The notes under the pieces were generated by a model. The model saw only the letters and a list, made by a program, of their open reading frames with translations. It was not told where the DNA came from and did no database searches. Below are positions 22,001 to 34,092 of a stretch of DNA of 64,000 nucleotides, piece by piece. Source of the stretch: Cephalopachus bancanus (Eukaryota > Chordata > Mammalia > Primates > Tarsiidae); the NCBI GenBank assembly GCA_027257055.1, contig JAPVLO010000621.1, forward strand, positions 973,027-1,037,026, written 5' to 3'. The position numbers and the translations under genes are program-made. The number at the start of each line of letters is the position of its first letter. Position 1 is the stretch's first letter.

Positions 22001-23884
22001 TCTAGTATAGGTTTTGTTATAAAAGGCCTATAAATTTTTCTTTTCTATTTATATTGACATGCATTTTCTTTTCCTCCATACGTTTTTATTTTCTTCATTA
22101 TTTAATTTCTGTTATAATTTAGTGTCTCTTCAGTATTGATTTAATATGTATCTAATAAAGCATGTATATTGAAGTGATATGTATATTTTTCTCTGATTTA
22201 ATCCACTACTAGGGTTTGTCATACAGATGAGGTGTATGATGTTAAATTTACTTTGCATCTTAAAAAATTATCTTGGTTGTTGTGAAAACCTTTACACACT
22301 GAGGAATATACTTTTATAATAATTTCTTTGTAATTTTTTTTCATTTTGCTTCTGAACTAGATAGTCCTTTTAGTGGAATTTCATACAATCTTCATAACAT
22401 TGTGCTACCAAGTTTGTGCTAACCTTAAAATGTGGTTACTAGAATGTTATTTTCTTTATCTTAGAAATAGTTCGTAGATATATTTTGCATGCAGTATATT
22501 TGTCATACTTCACCCTTGAAGCCTTCTTTGGAATTTCCTGTGGAATGACTTTTGCCCACTACTCCATTCCATCTTGGAAAGTATTTCACATTTATGATGC
22601 TCTACAATTCTAATATTTTTTTCATGGAAGCTAGGTCTTTTAAAATGTTCTCATTAACTTCTAATGTTCCAAATTGATGGGCACAGTAATCACAATGTCA
22701 TGTTTTTAAAAGAGGGAGTTTTTTTGTCGCCATCTCATTCACATTTTAATACTGATAATCTGTGTGACCTTTAATGGCCAATGTTATGGTCTTCCTGGAG
22801 GTTTGTTAATTTTACACTTCTTTGCAAGGAGTTGGCTTTTAACTGTTTTTTTAAAGATTCATTTGGGGTTATTTTATGTTATTCTGCTTATACCTATATC
22901 AATTCCCATACCCACTTGTTGAGGATTCACTTTGCTATATTTTCCAGTGTATTGTTGTCTTCAAAGGTTCTTATCTAAATTTTACATTTATTTCCATAAT
23001 ATATATTCCATACTGCATTTCTAAGACATTTTTTCACTATGTGGTTACTAAAATGTGCTGTAGTATAACCTGTATGTGAAATCAGTTTTTCTTGTTTAAT
23101 TACTTATTACTTTATTTAAAACTCATTATAATAGTTTTTGTTAAATTAAACTTTAGAAATGTGCTGACAGCTGAATGCTTATTGTATGTCTACTTTGTTA
23201 CTTGGTCCATATGTGCTTTGTCTGTATGTGCTTTTAAGGTGACTGTATTGTTTTTTTATAGTGGTTAGCCCAGATGAATGCATTGATCAAATTTTTTATA
23301 TCACAGCTGGTATTTTGCCTGCTGATTTTGTTAACTACTAAAAGACTGGTTAAACTATTCTACAACAGTGGTGGATTTTCCCATGGATTTTTATAATTCT
23401 ATGTTTTTACTATATATATATTGATGCTTTGGGTGTCTATGAAAATTTAGAACGTTGATTGCTATCAAAACAGTCTTGTCTATATCCAGCAATTCTATCC
23501 CCTTAAAGTTTGTGGGTTTTTTTATTCTACTGATTTTGCACGCACTTTCTTTTGGTTTCCTTGTACATAGTTGTTAACTTCCATTCATTATTTTGAACGT
23601 TTCTATATGTTTTTGTGTGAATATGTGTCATATAAAACACCCATGTGTATTGAATCTAGTTTCTCAGATAACCATCTTGTCACTCCAACTTTCTTTTGAT
23701 TAGCATTTGCAAAATAAACCTATGCACATCCTATTACATAGGACCAGTTTATGCCTTTGGATTTAAAATGTGAGTCTATTAGACAGGACATACTTCCGAT
23801 ACGGTGTTTTTCAGTCTTGCATTCTCTGCTTTTTTTTAATGTGCTATGTGTATTTCCTTTTTAAAATATTTTTTGAACTTTAGT

Positions 23885-24085
23885 AAGTTATTACTGATAA
23901 ATTAAAAACTATGTTTTAAAGTGTACAACATGAGGCTTTGATATCCATTGAGAAATAATTTCCACAATCAAGTTAATTAGCATATCCGGTGTTTAGTGAG
24001 AACACCTAAGATCTACTTTGTTACGTTTCAAATATACAAGCAATTTTTGTTAAATAAGGTGACTATATATTACGTTAACTGTCAT
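23885..24085 (+). mobile_element. L1 3'UTR-type fragment, sense
   Basis: ACATGAGGCTTTGATATCC, TTCCACAATCAAGTTAATTAGC and GAGAACACCTAAGATCTAC are the usual landmarks of an old L1 3'UTR, here in sense orientation within an otherwise antisense L1. Confidence 0.6.
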
Positions 24086-25217
24086 AAGCTAGTTTATTAT
24101 ATAACTAACTTGTTTTGATGAAGCATGTGAAAACGCATTTTTTTTTTTTTTGGATTGTGTTATTTTGGTCATTCTTCCAATATATCTCTTTTCAACTGGG
24201 GAATTTAGACCATTAACATTCAAGGTTAGTAATGATGTGTGATGTACTGTTCCATTAATTGTGTTGTTACCAAGTTGCTTTGCTTTCCCCATTGTGTTGG
24301 TGCTTTATAAATCTTGTGAGCTTTATAATTTTCAGTGTTTTTCTAACGGTGTATTTTATCTTTTGTTTTATTGTTTAGAACTCCTTTGAGTATTTTTTTG
24401 TGAACTGATCCTGTAGTGACAAATTCCCTCAGCATTTTCTTACCTGAAAAAGACTTCATTTCTTCTCAATTATGAACCTTATTTTTACAGAATACAAAAT
24501 TCTTGGCTGTTATACTGTTTGAGGCTGTTAAAATAGGGCCCAAATCCCATCTGGTTTGTGTGGATTCTGCTGAGAAGTCTGCTGTTCATCTGATAGGTTT
24601 TTCCTTTAGAAGTTATCCGTTGCTTTCGTCTCACTGCCCTTAGAATTATTTTCTTCACATTAACTTTGGATAACCTAATGACTGTATATGTCTTGGGAGT
24701 AATCTTTATGCAATGAATCTTCCAAGTTGTTGTGTTTTTTTAATGTGGATATTTAAGTCTCTGGCAAGGCAGGGAAATTTTTCTCAATTATTTCCTCGAA
24801 TAAATTTTCCAGACCTCATGTTTTTGTTTAGTTTCCTCAGAAACACCTATGATTTTTAGGTATGGATGTTTTATGCAATTCCACATTAGAGACTTTCTTC
24901 AATTCTCATATTTTTGTTTTGTTTTTTTTTTTAATTGCTGTCTGATTGGGTTAACTTAAAAGGCTTGTTTTCAAGTTCTGAAATCCTTTCTTCTATTTGA
25001 TCTAGTCTACTGTCAAAACTTTCTACTGTGAGGATTGGCAGTGGTGGAAAACTGCCGCAGGAAAGGGGTCGGGATTGGCAGTTGAGGGAAACTGCCAAGG
25101 GTGGGAGGGGCACACCTCATCTACAAGGGTACCTGCATAATGGACAACTGTATACCTAACCCTGAATTGTTACCCCACATCTTTAAATTAAATAAATAAA
25201 TAAATGAAAATTAAAAA

Positions 25218-25345
25218 GTAAATTGGGTTTAAATCCTGGTGCCACAGCTTACGTTAACCCTCCTGAGGCTCAATTTCTCATGTATGATATGAGAATGCCT
25301 CAACAGAATGATATGCAGCTGGTGGCAAAAATTAAACTAAAAAGT
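25218..25345 (+). mobile_element. MIR fragment inside the transduced segment
   Basis: GGGTTTAAATCCTGGTGCCAC then CTGAGGCTCAATTTCTCATG match the order of the MIR tRNA-derived core. A second MIR-like piece, ATGTGGCTTCAGACAAGTCA, follows at about 25582-25653 and continues after the nested L1 tail (CCCACCATACCATCC, about 25852-25866). Confidence 0.65.
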
Positions 25346-25653
25346 ATGCAAAGTTTCTATTATCCTATTACAATATGCATTCAAAAATTCCACTTCACTC
25401 ACTTTCTGTTAAGTGTGAAAGGAGTACTGAAGAGTGTCCACAAACACAATTCAACAAACATGAGTTCAGCCCTGATTACCCAGTAATCACTGTAAGAAGC
25501 TAAAGTATTATTAACAAACAATGGCTGACAATCAAGGAAATGTAACAGAGTAGGAAGACCCACATATGCCACCTGACAATCATGTGGCTTCAGACAAGTC
25601 ATGTAAACCCTTTGAGTTTTATTCTACTTATATTTAAAATGATGTTAATAATA

Positions 25654-25839
25654 AGATAGGAAATTGCAGTAGCTGGAAACTGCCGGGAAGGGAGCACATA
25701 ACACCAACAAAAGTACTTGATCTAAAACCCCCAGGTGGCCTGGAGACCAGAGGGAGGCCCAAACTTTACCTGTATGATGACCACTTGTATACCTAATTCT
25801 GAGTTGCACCCACATCTTTAAAAATAAAAAAATAAAATC
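25654..25839 (+). mobile_element. Short L1 3' end nested in MIR
   Basis: A 186-bp L1 3'UTR tail (TGTATACCTAATTCTGAG, then CTTTAAAAATAAAAAAATAAAA) with a perfect 12-bp duplication ATGTTAATAATA at 25642-25653 and 25840-25851, splitting a MIR element. Confidence 0.85.
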
Positions 25840-26480
25840 ATGTTAATAATACCCACCATACCATCCTCAAAACAAAACAAAAACTTTCTACTGCATTTTT
25901 TACATCTCAGTATTAGTCCTTTTAGAAGTCTGAACTTTTTAGAAGTATCTATCTCTTGGGTAACTTTTAATTCATGTCTTGAATAGTTTTTTTTTTTCAT
26001 TATGTCCATTTTCAATTTCTCTTGGATCTCACTGAGCAATTTTATAATCAATCTTTTGAACTCTTTCTCTGGAATTTCAAATATTTCATTCTGGTTAAGA
26101 TTCATTGCTCAAGAATGAGTGTGATTTTTTAAATGGAGCTGAAAAATCTCAGCTTTTTCATATTGCCAATAATATTTTTCTGGTTTGTTCTCTCTTGTGC
26201 AGATTATTTCTTCTTATGACTGTTAAATTTGTTTTTTTAATTGCTTTTTTCACTTCCTTAGGGATATACTTTCATGAGTCTACTTTATGATCCTCTGGCT
26301 TTGGCACTGGATGCTTATTGCTAAAGTCACTGTATGAAGACCTTGATTACAGAGGATCTCTGTATGTTGGCTTTCCTGTAACTACTTTTAAGGGTAATCA
26401 TTGGGTATTTTTGTAGATTCACTGGCCCTGGTAGGCCTAGAATGCCAGAAGACGCATGAAGTGTGGTGTGCACTCTTTTT

Positions 26481-27840
26481 TTTCCCCTGTATGTTTTTCT
26501 CTGCGTAGCACATGCAGTAATTCATATTAAACCTAAGGTGAATATCGAAGAACAAAGGTATGGTAAAAAATTATCAACCATATCAAGTATTACAATTGCA
26601 AACAATTTAAACAAATAAAACCTAAAATACAAATTTAATAGAAGAAATAAAATGAGATTATAGAGAAATGGTAGCATCATATTTCTGTTGTTCAGTAAGT
26701 ACTTTGTTTTTTTTTTCTCTCAGGAGAAAAAAAGAATACCATTGCTCAATAGAGAGAGATGTCAGGGTAGAGAGTTGTGTGGAACACAAAGACTAAACCT
26801 TTGTAAACACAGGACATTCTTACAAATTTTGTCACTATAAAGAAGGAGCCATGCAGAATTCAATAGGTATTTACTTTGGAAAGAAGAAATATATTTTAGA
26901 TGATGGAAACAACTAATAAGAGGAAGAATGAGTCTCTGAGATAAATAGATAGTAAGCAATTCCACAATCCAATAAATATAAGTGAAGTGATGACATTTGT
27001 ACTTAAATGTTCATGATAATAAATATATCACTTCTATTTTAACTAATGCTTAACATTATGACTATGTATGGACTGCTAATTCTGTTTTTATAACAAGTCT
27101 CAGAAAATCAAACTGAATTGACATATGTTGCATTCAGCAAATAACATAGACTATTTATAAAATGAGATTTTTCTCACCATGGTATGAGTGCCACTCGGGT
27201 AGAGAACATTTACGGGCATGTGGTTTCCTGTGCTTGTTGTACATTTGGCAGCATCATTGGCCTCTACCCATTGCATGTCAGTAGCTCTGTGCTAAATTGA
27301 GAAAGCCACAAATGTTTGAGAACTCTGCCACCATGAGGTGGTGTGTGGAATTCAAAAAGGCTCTACTTATAAAATGTTGTATTAAATGAGTGTTTCCAAT
27401 GGTTGTTTTCTTGGAAGGGTTGTATCTGCAGTCAAAACTTAAAAGTTCAAATACACATATATTCTTTGTTAGTTGAAAGTATAATTTCTTTACAAAGTTT
27501 AGAATATTAAAGTGTAGGTTAGAGATAAAATGTAGCCTGAAACTCTGAAGAAAAAATGAGTTAAAATACAACTTTGTCTTTCATACAAACCATCATAGCC
27601 TCCTTGATAACACACTGTAATGATGGCAGTTATCATGTGAATGCCACCTTCTTCATAACACCTGCTTTTGTACTCTAAGTGTCTCAAGATTGTTGGCAAG
27701 TCAATTCTGGAAATGTCAAATCTGGCCCTGAAATACAGAGGATTTGGGGATTTCAGGACCCTCCCTTCCTAAAAAAATGTTGAACGTCTCATTCTTTAAT
27801 GCCCTCTATTGTTTATAATTTCACAATGTAATTTATTTTT
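26481..27840. other. Unassigned flank upstream of the V1R relic
   Basis: AT-rich, no gene or confident repeat recognised. It may include the 5' flank and non-coding exon region of the former V1R gene, but nothing in the sequence proves it. Confidence 0.4.
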
Positions 27841-27889
27841 CATTGACAGCGGGCCTACCTATTAGAACATCTGCAACATCATTAATACC

Positions 27890-28690
27890 ATGTTTCCTAG
27901 TGACATAATTTTTCAGTTTGTCCTCATATCTCCAATGTGTATTGGTTTCACAGGGAACTCATTGCTCTTTGGATTCTATATGTACATATTTGTCATCCAG
28001 TCTCACTTGAGAAAGCACATAGATCTGATTTATATGCACCTGGCCTTGGTCAATATTTTGACCATCACGTTCATGTTGACACCAGGTGTCCTGTCATTCT
28101 TTGGAGTGAAACATTTTCTGAATGGTGTTGATTGTAAAGCAGTTGTGAACACATACAAAGTTACCCATGTACACATGCAGAGTTATCTGGGGTCTTTCCA
28201 TCTGCAGTACCTCTCTCCTGAGTATATTTCAAACCATCACCATCAGCCTCAGGATTTCTAAGTGGGCATGGTTTAAACCTAAATCTTCTACAGGCATTTT
28301 TTCCCTCTTTTCTTTTCTTCTGGATTATCAATATAATGGTTTATATCTACATTATTGAATACATTGTAGCCAGAACCAATTTTACTTTTGGAGGTCCTGG
28401 AATTCTCAAGTGTATTGTCAGGATAGAGTTGGATATTTTCTTCCTTCTGAATTATGATAAGTGTCATAGTGATTTGAGGTCTGCTCTTTGTGGTCCTGGA
28501 CAAGCATCTACATGGTGAGTTTCCTCTACAGACACCACAGGAGAGCACAGCATCTGCACAGTCCCAGCCTCTCTACCCTGCCATCTCCTGAATACAAAGC
28601 CACTCATAGTATCCTTCTGCTGGCAGGTTGTTTTGTGTTCTTTTATTGCCTAAACAACTTCATGACCATTTTTTCATTTGATAGACCTTA
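27890..28690 (+). pseudogene. Vomeronasal type-1 receptor (V1R) pseudogene
   Basis: V1Rs are single-coding-exon 7TM pheromone receptors. ATG at 27890 (MFPSDIIFQFVLISPMCIG) opens TM1 with GNSLLFGFYMYIF, then LRKHIDLIYMHLALVNILT (TM2) and the loop GVKHFLNGVDCKAVV, whose Cys is the conserved ECL1 one. The reading then shifts frame near 28165 (GLSICSTSLLSIFQTITIS, TM3), again near 28330 (MVYIYIIEYIVARTNFTFGG, TM4 and the conserved glycosylated ECL2) and again near 28480 (SFLYRHHRRAQHLHSPSLS, then ATHSILLLAGCFVFFYCLNN). It has at least three frameshifts and a TAA soon after TM7. Total length about 267 codons against about 300 in functional genes. Confidence 0.93.
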
Positions 28691-29169
28691 GAAAAACCTG
28701 AGACTTGTGATGTTTACTGAAATTCTTTCATCATGCTATCCCACCGTCTGCCATTTTGTGCTGCTGGAAAATAATAAAGTCATGTTTCAATGTGTTTCTT
28801 CCCCTCTAATATGAGAATTGTCTCTTCTCCAAGCACATTCAATAGGTGATATTCCACTCCACACTTTCTATTGTAACAAGGTGGTCTCCACAGTGATGGA
28901 TATGAAGAAAAAACTGTGTAGTTATTGAGTACCTGAAATGGGGTTAGTTTGAATGGAGATGTGTTGTAAATTATAATTGTACTTATATTTTATAGCTTTA
29001 TTATCTTACTATGAACAAAGATTCATAAATATATTAATAATTTTCACATTCAATGCTTATTTAAGTTATGTTACTTTGGCATAAATAAATATATTACATA
29101 TATTTAAACCAAATTTAGTCTCCTTCTATTTGCTCTTTTTCAATGCAATTACTAATATTTAAAATAACA

Positions 29170-31205
29170 GGGGACTTCCGGCAAGATGGCAACTGGCCGG
29201 CATGGTATGTGAGACCCTCTGCGAAAGAGAACACCCATAAAGACCCTAGCTCTCTCCCAGGGGCTGCAGCCCTCATCTTCTGCAGCCTGTTCTTCACAGG
29301 GAGCTCAACCACCACTGTCACCCGCCGTTGCTACTTGGATATCGCGATGAACTGGGTTGCTCCTGCAGTCACGGCGACGGGACTGGGCTGCTCTTGCAGT
29401 CAGCGATGCTGCTGCTGCAGTCATTCCCAGCTCATGCCTGAGCCAGCCCACAACTTCAGACCATGAAGCCCCACAAGTCAGATCTTCTGAGAGCCCCGCT
29501 GCCACGCCGTGCCCCTAGCCCGGAGAAAGGCCTGTGGAACTCCCCCCATGAAGTTGCTGCAGCAGGTTGCAGATTCATAGCAGGCTCCCTCCCCTCTGGA
29601 CTGTAGCCACAGAATAGCACCACCTGCTGGGGAACCAAGGTAATATTATCAAAACGGGAATGGCAGAGGTTCATCCCTCTTCAAAAATGGAAAAAGTCAG
29701 ATCTCAGTGATAGACTGGTCAGGGGGCCCAAATCTGAAATGTTCTTCACAGCAGGCCAGGAGCAACTGACCCTAACTGTAAACTATTCCACCAGCCTGCA
29801 AAGAAAGCTAGAAATCAGAGCTGAAAGGACATTGAACTTAAAGGAAAAGTCTCAGAGTGTGCTTGACTGGGTCTGTTAGTCTACTGACGTTAATCTATCC
29901 CTTCCCCCCTCTTTTTTTTCTTTTTTTTTCTTTTCTCCCCTCCTTTCCATTTTTCTTATTTCTCTGTAAATCCCATCTTTGTATAAAGGAATAGGACACC
30001 AACAAGGAGGTTGATCAGTGTGTACATTACCATCATTGTATGTTTTAGATTTTTATATGGTTGTTGGTTAGTTTTCAGTCGTGGTTATTGTTTTTCTTTA
30101 TATTTGTTTCAGTTCTTGTGTTTCTTTTCACTTACTAGTTGGTACACTCAACCGTTTTCATTCTCACTCCTCTCTCTCTCTCCACCCCCTCTCTCCCCAC
30201 TGCCTGCTCCACTCTCTCCCCTCTGTTAACCTCATTTTGCTTTGAGGGAGTAAACCTACAACCCCACTACATGGACAGACTCCAAGGCAGTGGGAAGTGG
30301 GTTTCAGACTATCCATACAGCTATTGGTGAACACCAGGATATGCAGAGAGATTTTGAATCACAGCTGCCCCCTTAATTAAATCCCAAAACTACAAAAAGG
30401 ACTACCCTCAACCCACAGTCCAACTCCAGAACTGAACAAAGCAAAAGAAACTATATTAGGAAGAATAGGAGATTGAACAAACAGAAGTAAAGGAAACACC
30501 TCCACCCCCTGAATAACAGAATTAAAGAAGACGGGGAAGTGGAGGGAAGGGAAAAGTAGGGAGGGAAAATCTGCACAAATGAAGAAAAACCAAAAGAAGA
30601 ACACAAGGCTCACACAGAACCCTGGGAGGTCAGACACTGAGAAAACAGACTTCAGAACACAAACAATGAAGAGCCCCCAAAATGACTGGTAACAAGCAAC
30701 AAACACAGACATCAAGGCATTAATAGACAATTTAAAAAATTGAGGAGAGACAAGAGGAAAATAGGAAGGAGCTGATGACAGAAATAACAGCAGTAATGAA
30801 TACTGTGATGGAAATAAATAACAAACTAATTAGCATGGAAAGCAGAATTAGCCAAGCAGAAGAAATAATCTCAGAACTTAAAGAACAAAATACAGAACTA
30901 ACCCAAACTGTCAAAAACATAGAAAAGAAGCTTAAAAAGTCAGAACAAAACCTTCAGGAGATGAATGATTATCTTCAAGAGACCCAATATAAGAGTAATT
31001 GGACTTCCTGTGGCAGAGAGAGAAACAGAGGTCACACTGGAACAAACATTTTATGAAATCATTCAAGAAAATTTCCCTTATCTCATCAAGGATGAAAAAA
31101 TTCAAACACAAGACATTCAGAGAACCCCTGCAAGACAACAAATGAGAAGACCAACTCCCAGACACATAATAATTCGCCTAAACAAAGTAGCTATAAAAGA
31201 AAACA
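29170..31205 (+). mobile_element. L1-B: second L1 family, 5'UTR and N-terminal ORF1 only
   Basis: Starts GGGGACTTCCGGCAAGATGG, a 5'UTR unrelated to L1-A/C/F and without tandem units. ORF1 starts at 30579 (MKKNQKKNTRLTQNPGR-like text) with coiled coil MESRISQAEEIISELKEQN, a frameshift near 30970, and RRM text VAERETEVTLEQTF. It stops abruptly at about 31205 in NKVAIKENIL, where L1-C's 5' end begins. A near-perfect 10-bp duplication brackets L1-B plus L1-C: TAAAATAACA (29160-29169) and TAAAATTACA (38296-38305). Confidence 0.88.
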
Positions 31206-31360
31206 TCCTGGGAGACAGAGCAAGATGGCGATGGCACAGGTGAACTGGTGAGATTCTCTGAACGTGAGTTCCCAAAAAGGCTATTACTTCTCTTCCCCCA
31301 TCCTCCAGCCCACCACCAGCCATGCTGGTGCCAGGCCCGGGAACTTCGGTCTCATGCAGG

Positions 31361-32611
31361 GCCAGATATTGTGGCCCCCTACTGCTGCTGTTCCACTGCA
31401 TGTGTGGGAGTCTCTGGTCCCAGTCCCCTCCAGCTCCCTCCCCGGCTGCATTGTTTACAGCCCAGCACCCAGCACCAAGCCACCAGTCACACAGGGAGGC
31501 TCTGGGCACCTGCCCCTCAGAGACACCAGTCCCATTCCTGGCTGAAGTACCCTGTGGGGGGCCCAGGGCCACTCTCGCCACTCACCACCTGCCCTTTGGA
31601 GCTTTGGAGCTCTGGAACTCCAGGCCCACCCTGGCTGAGGCACTCAGCATGAGACCCTAAGCCAGGGGACCCAGAAAAATGGAGAAAAACAGATCTGCTT
31701 AAACTGCTTCCCCATTCTCCAGGCAGAGACTTCCATTGCCCCACCCACCTATCAACAAATTTTACCTCATTTCCTAAGGCCAGATATTGTGGCCCCCTGC
31801 TGCTATTGTTCCACTACGTGCATGGGAGTCTCAGGTCCCAGCCCCTTCCAGCTCCCTCCCTAGCTGCATTGTCTCCAGCTCGGCACCCAGCACCAAGCTG
31901 CTGGTCATGCAGGGAGGCTCTGGGCACCCACCCCTCAGGGACACTGGTCCCATTCCTGGCTGAAGTACCCTGTGGGAGGCCCAGCACCACTCTCACTGCT
32001 CACAGCCTGCCCTTTGGAACTTTGGAGCTCTGGAACTCCGGGCCCACCCTGGCTAAGGCACTCAGTGTGAGACCCCAAGCCAGGGGACCCAAACAAGCGG
32101 AAAAAGCAGACCTGCTTAAACTGCCTCACCATTCTGTAGGCAGAGACTTCCATTGATCTGCCCATCTATCAACAAACTTTACCTCATTTCCTAAGGTCAG
32201 ATATTGCGGCTCCATGCTGCTGCTGTTCCACTGCGTGAGTGGGAGTCTCAGGTCCCAGCCCCCTCTATCTCCCTCCCTGGCTGCATTTTCTCCAGCCCGG
32301 CACCCAGCACCAAGCCACCAGTCACACAGGGAGGCTCTGGGAACCCACCCCTCAGAGACACTGGTCTCATTCCTGGCTGAAGTACCCTGAGGGGGACCCA
32401 GGGCCACTCTTACCAGTCACCACTTGACCTTTGGAGCTTTGAAGTTCTGGAATTCCGGGCCCACCCTGGCTGAGGCACTCAGTGCGAGACTCCAAGCCAA
32501 GGGACCCAGACAAGCAGAGAAAAACAGATCTGCTTAAACTGCCTCACCATTCTCCAAGCAGACTTCCATTGCCCCGCCCACCTATCAACAAAATTTACCT
32601 CAGTTCCTACG
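31361..32611 (+). repeat. Three tandem 5'UTR units of L1-C (about 417 bp each)
   Basis: Units begin GYCAGATATTGYGG at 31361, 31779 and 32196 (spacing 418 and 417) and the third ends at about 32611 (CAGTTCCTAC). Each contains CACAGGGAGGCTCTGGG, TGGCTGAAGTACCCTG, CCACCCTGGCT and CAGACCTGCTTAAACTGC-like text. L1-A and L1-F have two units. Unit-number variation between elements is the usual behaviour of monomeric L1 promoters in rodents. Confidence 0.9.
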
Positions 32612-33198
32612 GCAATGGCACAAAATAGGAGACAAAGCCCCACCCCTATGCTGCAATGAAAAACAAAAGAGAGAGACCAGAATCGGAGATCAGAGAAGTG
32701 ACTTTAGTCTGATCACTTATTTTGACTTATGATTTTGTCATTGTAACTGTTGATTTAGATCACGTTTGTTGTTTACCTTCTGACTTACACTGTTTCGCTA
32801 TTTTATTGGCCTGTCTATGTGTAGCTATCAGTACTCTTTAGGGAATCTTTCTTACGTGTCTTTCTTCACTTCTTCCCGGCCCTGTTTCTCTTTCTCACCT
32901 GATAGTTGGTATGTATATCTGTTTCCCCTCTCGCACTTCTCTCTTTCTAACTCCCTATTGACCCCCCCTTCTCCATAATTTTCCTCTTTTATATGCCCCC
33001 TTTTTAACTCTAGGGACCAAGGCTACATACTGCTGAATAGACAGACTGTAAAGCAGAAAGAAAAGTGAACAAAGCCAGAAGACCCTCATAAGGAAGAACA
33101 GGACATTGCAGAAGAGAAATAAAAGCAGCCCCACCTTCCCTCAAAAACAGAATTGAAGAGGGGGAAGGAAAGGGGGAGAGGGAGAAAAATCTACAGAA

Positions 33199-34092
33199 AT
33201 GAAGAAAAACCAAAAGAAGAGTATGGGTCTCTCCCAGACGCCTGGGAGAGCAGACATTGAGAAAACTGACTTTGGAATGCAAACAATGAAAAGCCCCCAG
33301 AATGAAGGGTCTCAAACTGCAAATGTAGATATCAAGACAATAATGGAGAGATTAAAAAGAATTGAGGAGACACAAGAAGAAACTAGGAAGGAGCAGATAT
33401 CTGAGATAACAGTAATAAAGAATACTGTGAATGAAATAAATAACAAACTGATAAGCATGGAAAGCAGAATTACCCAAGCAGAAGAAAGAAGCTCGCAACT
33501 TGAGGACCAAAATATAGAAATAACTCAAACTCTTAAAAACACAGAAAATAAGCTCAAAAAGACACAACAAAACCTTCAAGAGATGAGTGAATACCTCAAG
33601 AGACCTAACCTAAGAATAATTGGACTCCGTGAGGGAGAAAGAGAAACAGAGACCACATTGGAACAAACTTTCCATGAGATCATTCAAGAAAACTTTGCTT
33701 ATATAATCAGTGATGCAAACATTCAAACACAAGAGATTCAGAGAACCCCTGCAAGACAACAAATGAGAAGACCAACTCCTAGACACATAATAATTCACCT
33801 AAATAAAGTAGGCACAAAAGAAAAAGTCCTAAAGGCAGCAAGAGAAAAAGGCCAGATCACCTACCATGGAAGACCAATCAGAATAGCATCAGATTTCTCT
33901 ACGGAAACACTGCAGGCTAGGAGAACTTGGAGCCCTATCTTCAAAGTCCTAAAAGATAAACAATTTCAACCAAGAATAACCTACCCGGCCAAGCTAAGCT
34001 TCATCAGTGAGGGAGAATTAAAATCTTTCCCAGATATCCAATCCCTAAGAACTTATGCTGCCACCAAACCATCTCTACATGAAACACTTTAA
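33199..34092 (+). CDS. L1-C ORF1p, open, C-terminally shortened
   Basis: An uninterrupted 297-codon frame starts MKKNQKKSMGLSQTPGRADI. It has an N-terminal basic tail, a heptad-rich coiled coil (about residues 50-130: ISMESRITQAEERSSQLEDQ-type), an RRM (about 135-230: LREGERETETTLEQTFHEII) and the C-terminal domain (VLKAAREKGQITYHGRPIRI, ITYPAKLSFISEGELKSFPD). Compared with L1-F the last about 27 residues are lost: two substitutions turn CTTAAG into CTTTAA, giving TAA at 34090. ORF1p coats L1 RNA as trimers in the cytoplasm. The protein could be made in principle, but the element as a whole is dead because ORF2 is broken. Confidence 0.85.
   Translation: MKKNQKKSMGLSQTPGRADIEKTDFGMQTMKSPQNEGSQTANVDIKTIMERLKRIEETQEETRKEQISEITVIKNTVNEINNKLISMESRITQAEERSSQLEDQNIEITQTLKNTENKLKKTQQNLQEMSEYLKRPNLRIIGLREGERETETTLEQTFHEIIQENFAYIISDANIQTQEIQRTPARQQMRRPTPRHIIIHLNKVGTKEKVLKAAREKGQITYHGRPIRIASDFSTETLQARRTWSPIFKVLKDKQFQPRITYPAKLSFISEGELKSFPDIQSLRTYAATKPSLHETL

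Larger units (their letters stand above)
25029..25879 (+). mobile_element. L1-mediated insertion with 3' transduced flank
   Basis: Flanked by a perfect 14-bp duplication AAAACTTTCTACTG (25015-25028 and 25880-25893); the interrupted antisense L1 is contiguous across it. The insert starts with a 5'-truncated L1 3'UTR (25029-25180: TATACCTAACCCTGAATTG and AATAAATAAATAAA). It continues into unrelated DNA with MIR sequence and ends in an A-rich tail, AAAACAAAACAAAAA. This is the expected layout of an L1 transcript that read past its own poly(A) signal. Confidence 0.75.
22001..26480 (-). mobile_element. Old LINE-1, antisense, fragmented
   Basis: Clear antisense L1 text at 24140-25028 (CATTAACATTCAAGGTTAG near 24213; CTGCTGAGAAGTCTGCTG near 24569; TTCTATTTGATCTAGTC near 24991), resuming at 25894-26480 (TTTTCAATTTCTCTTGGATC near 26010). 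The 22001-23800 part is more diverged and less certain. Interrupted by an L1M-like 3'UTR piece (23885-24085) and a retrotransposed unit (25029-25879). Confidence 0.6.
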
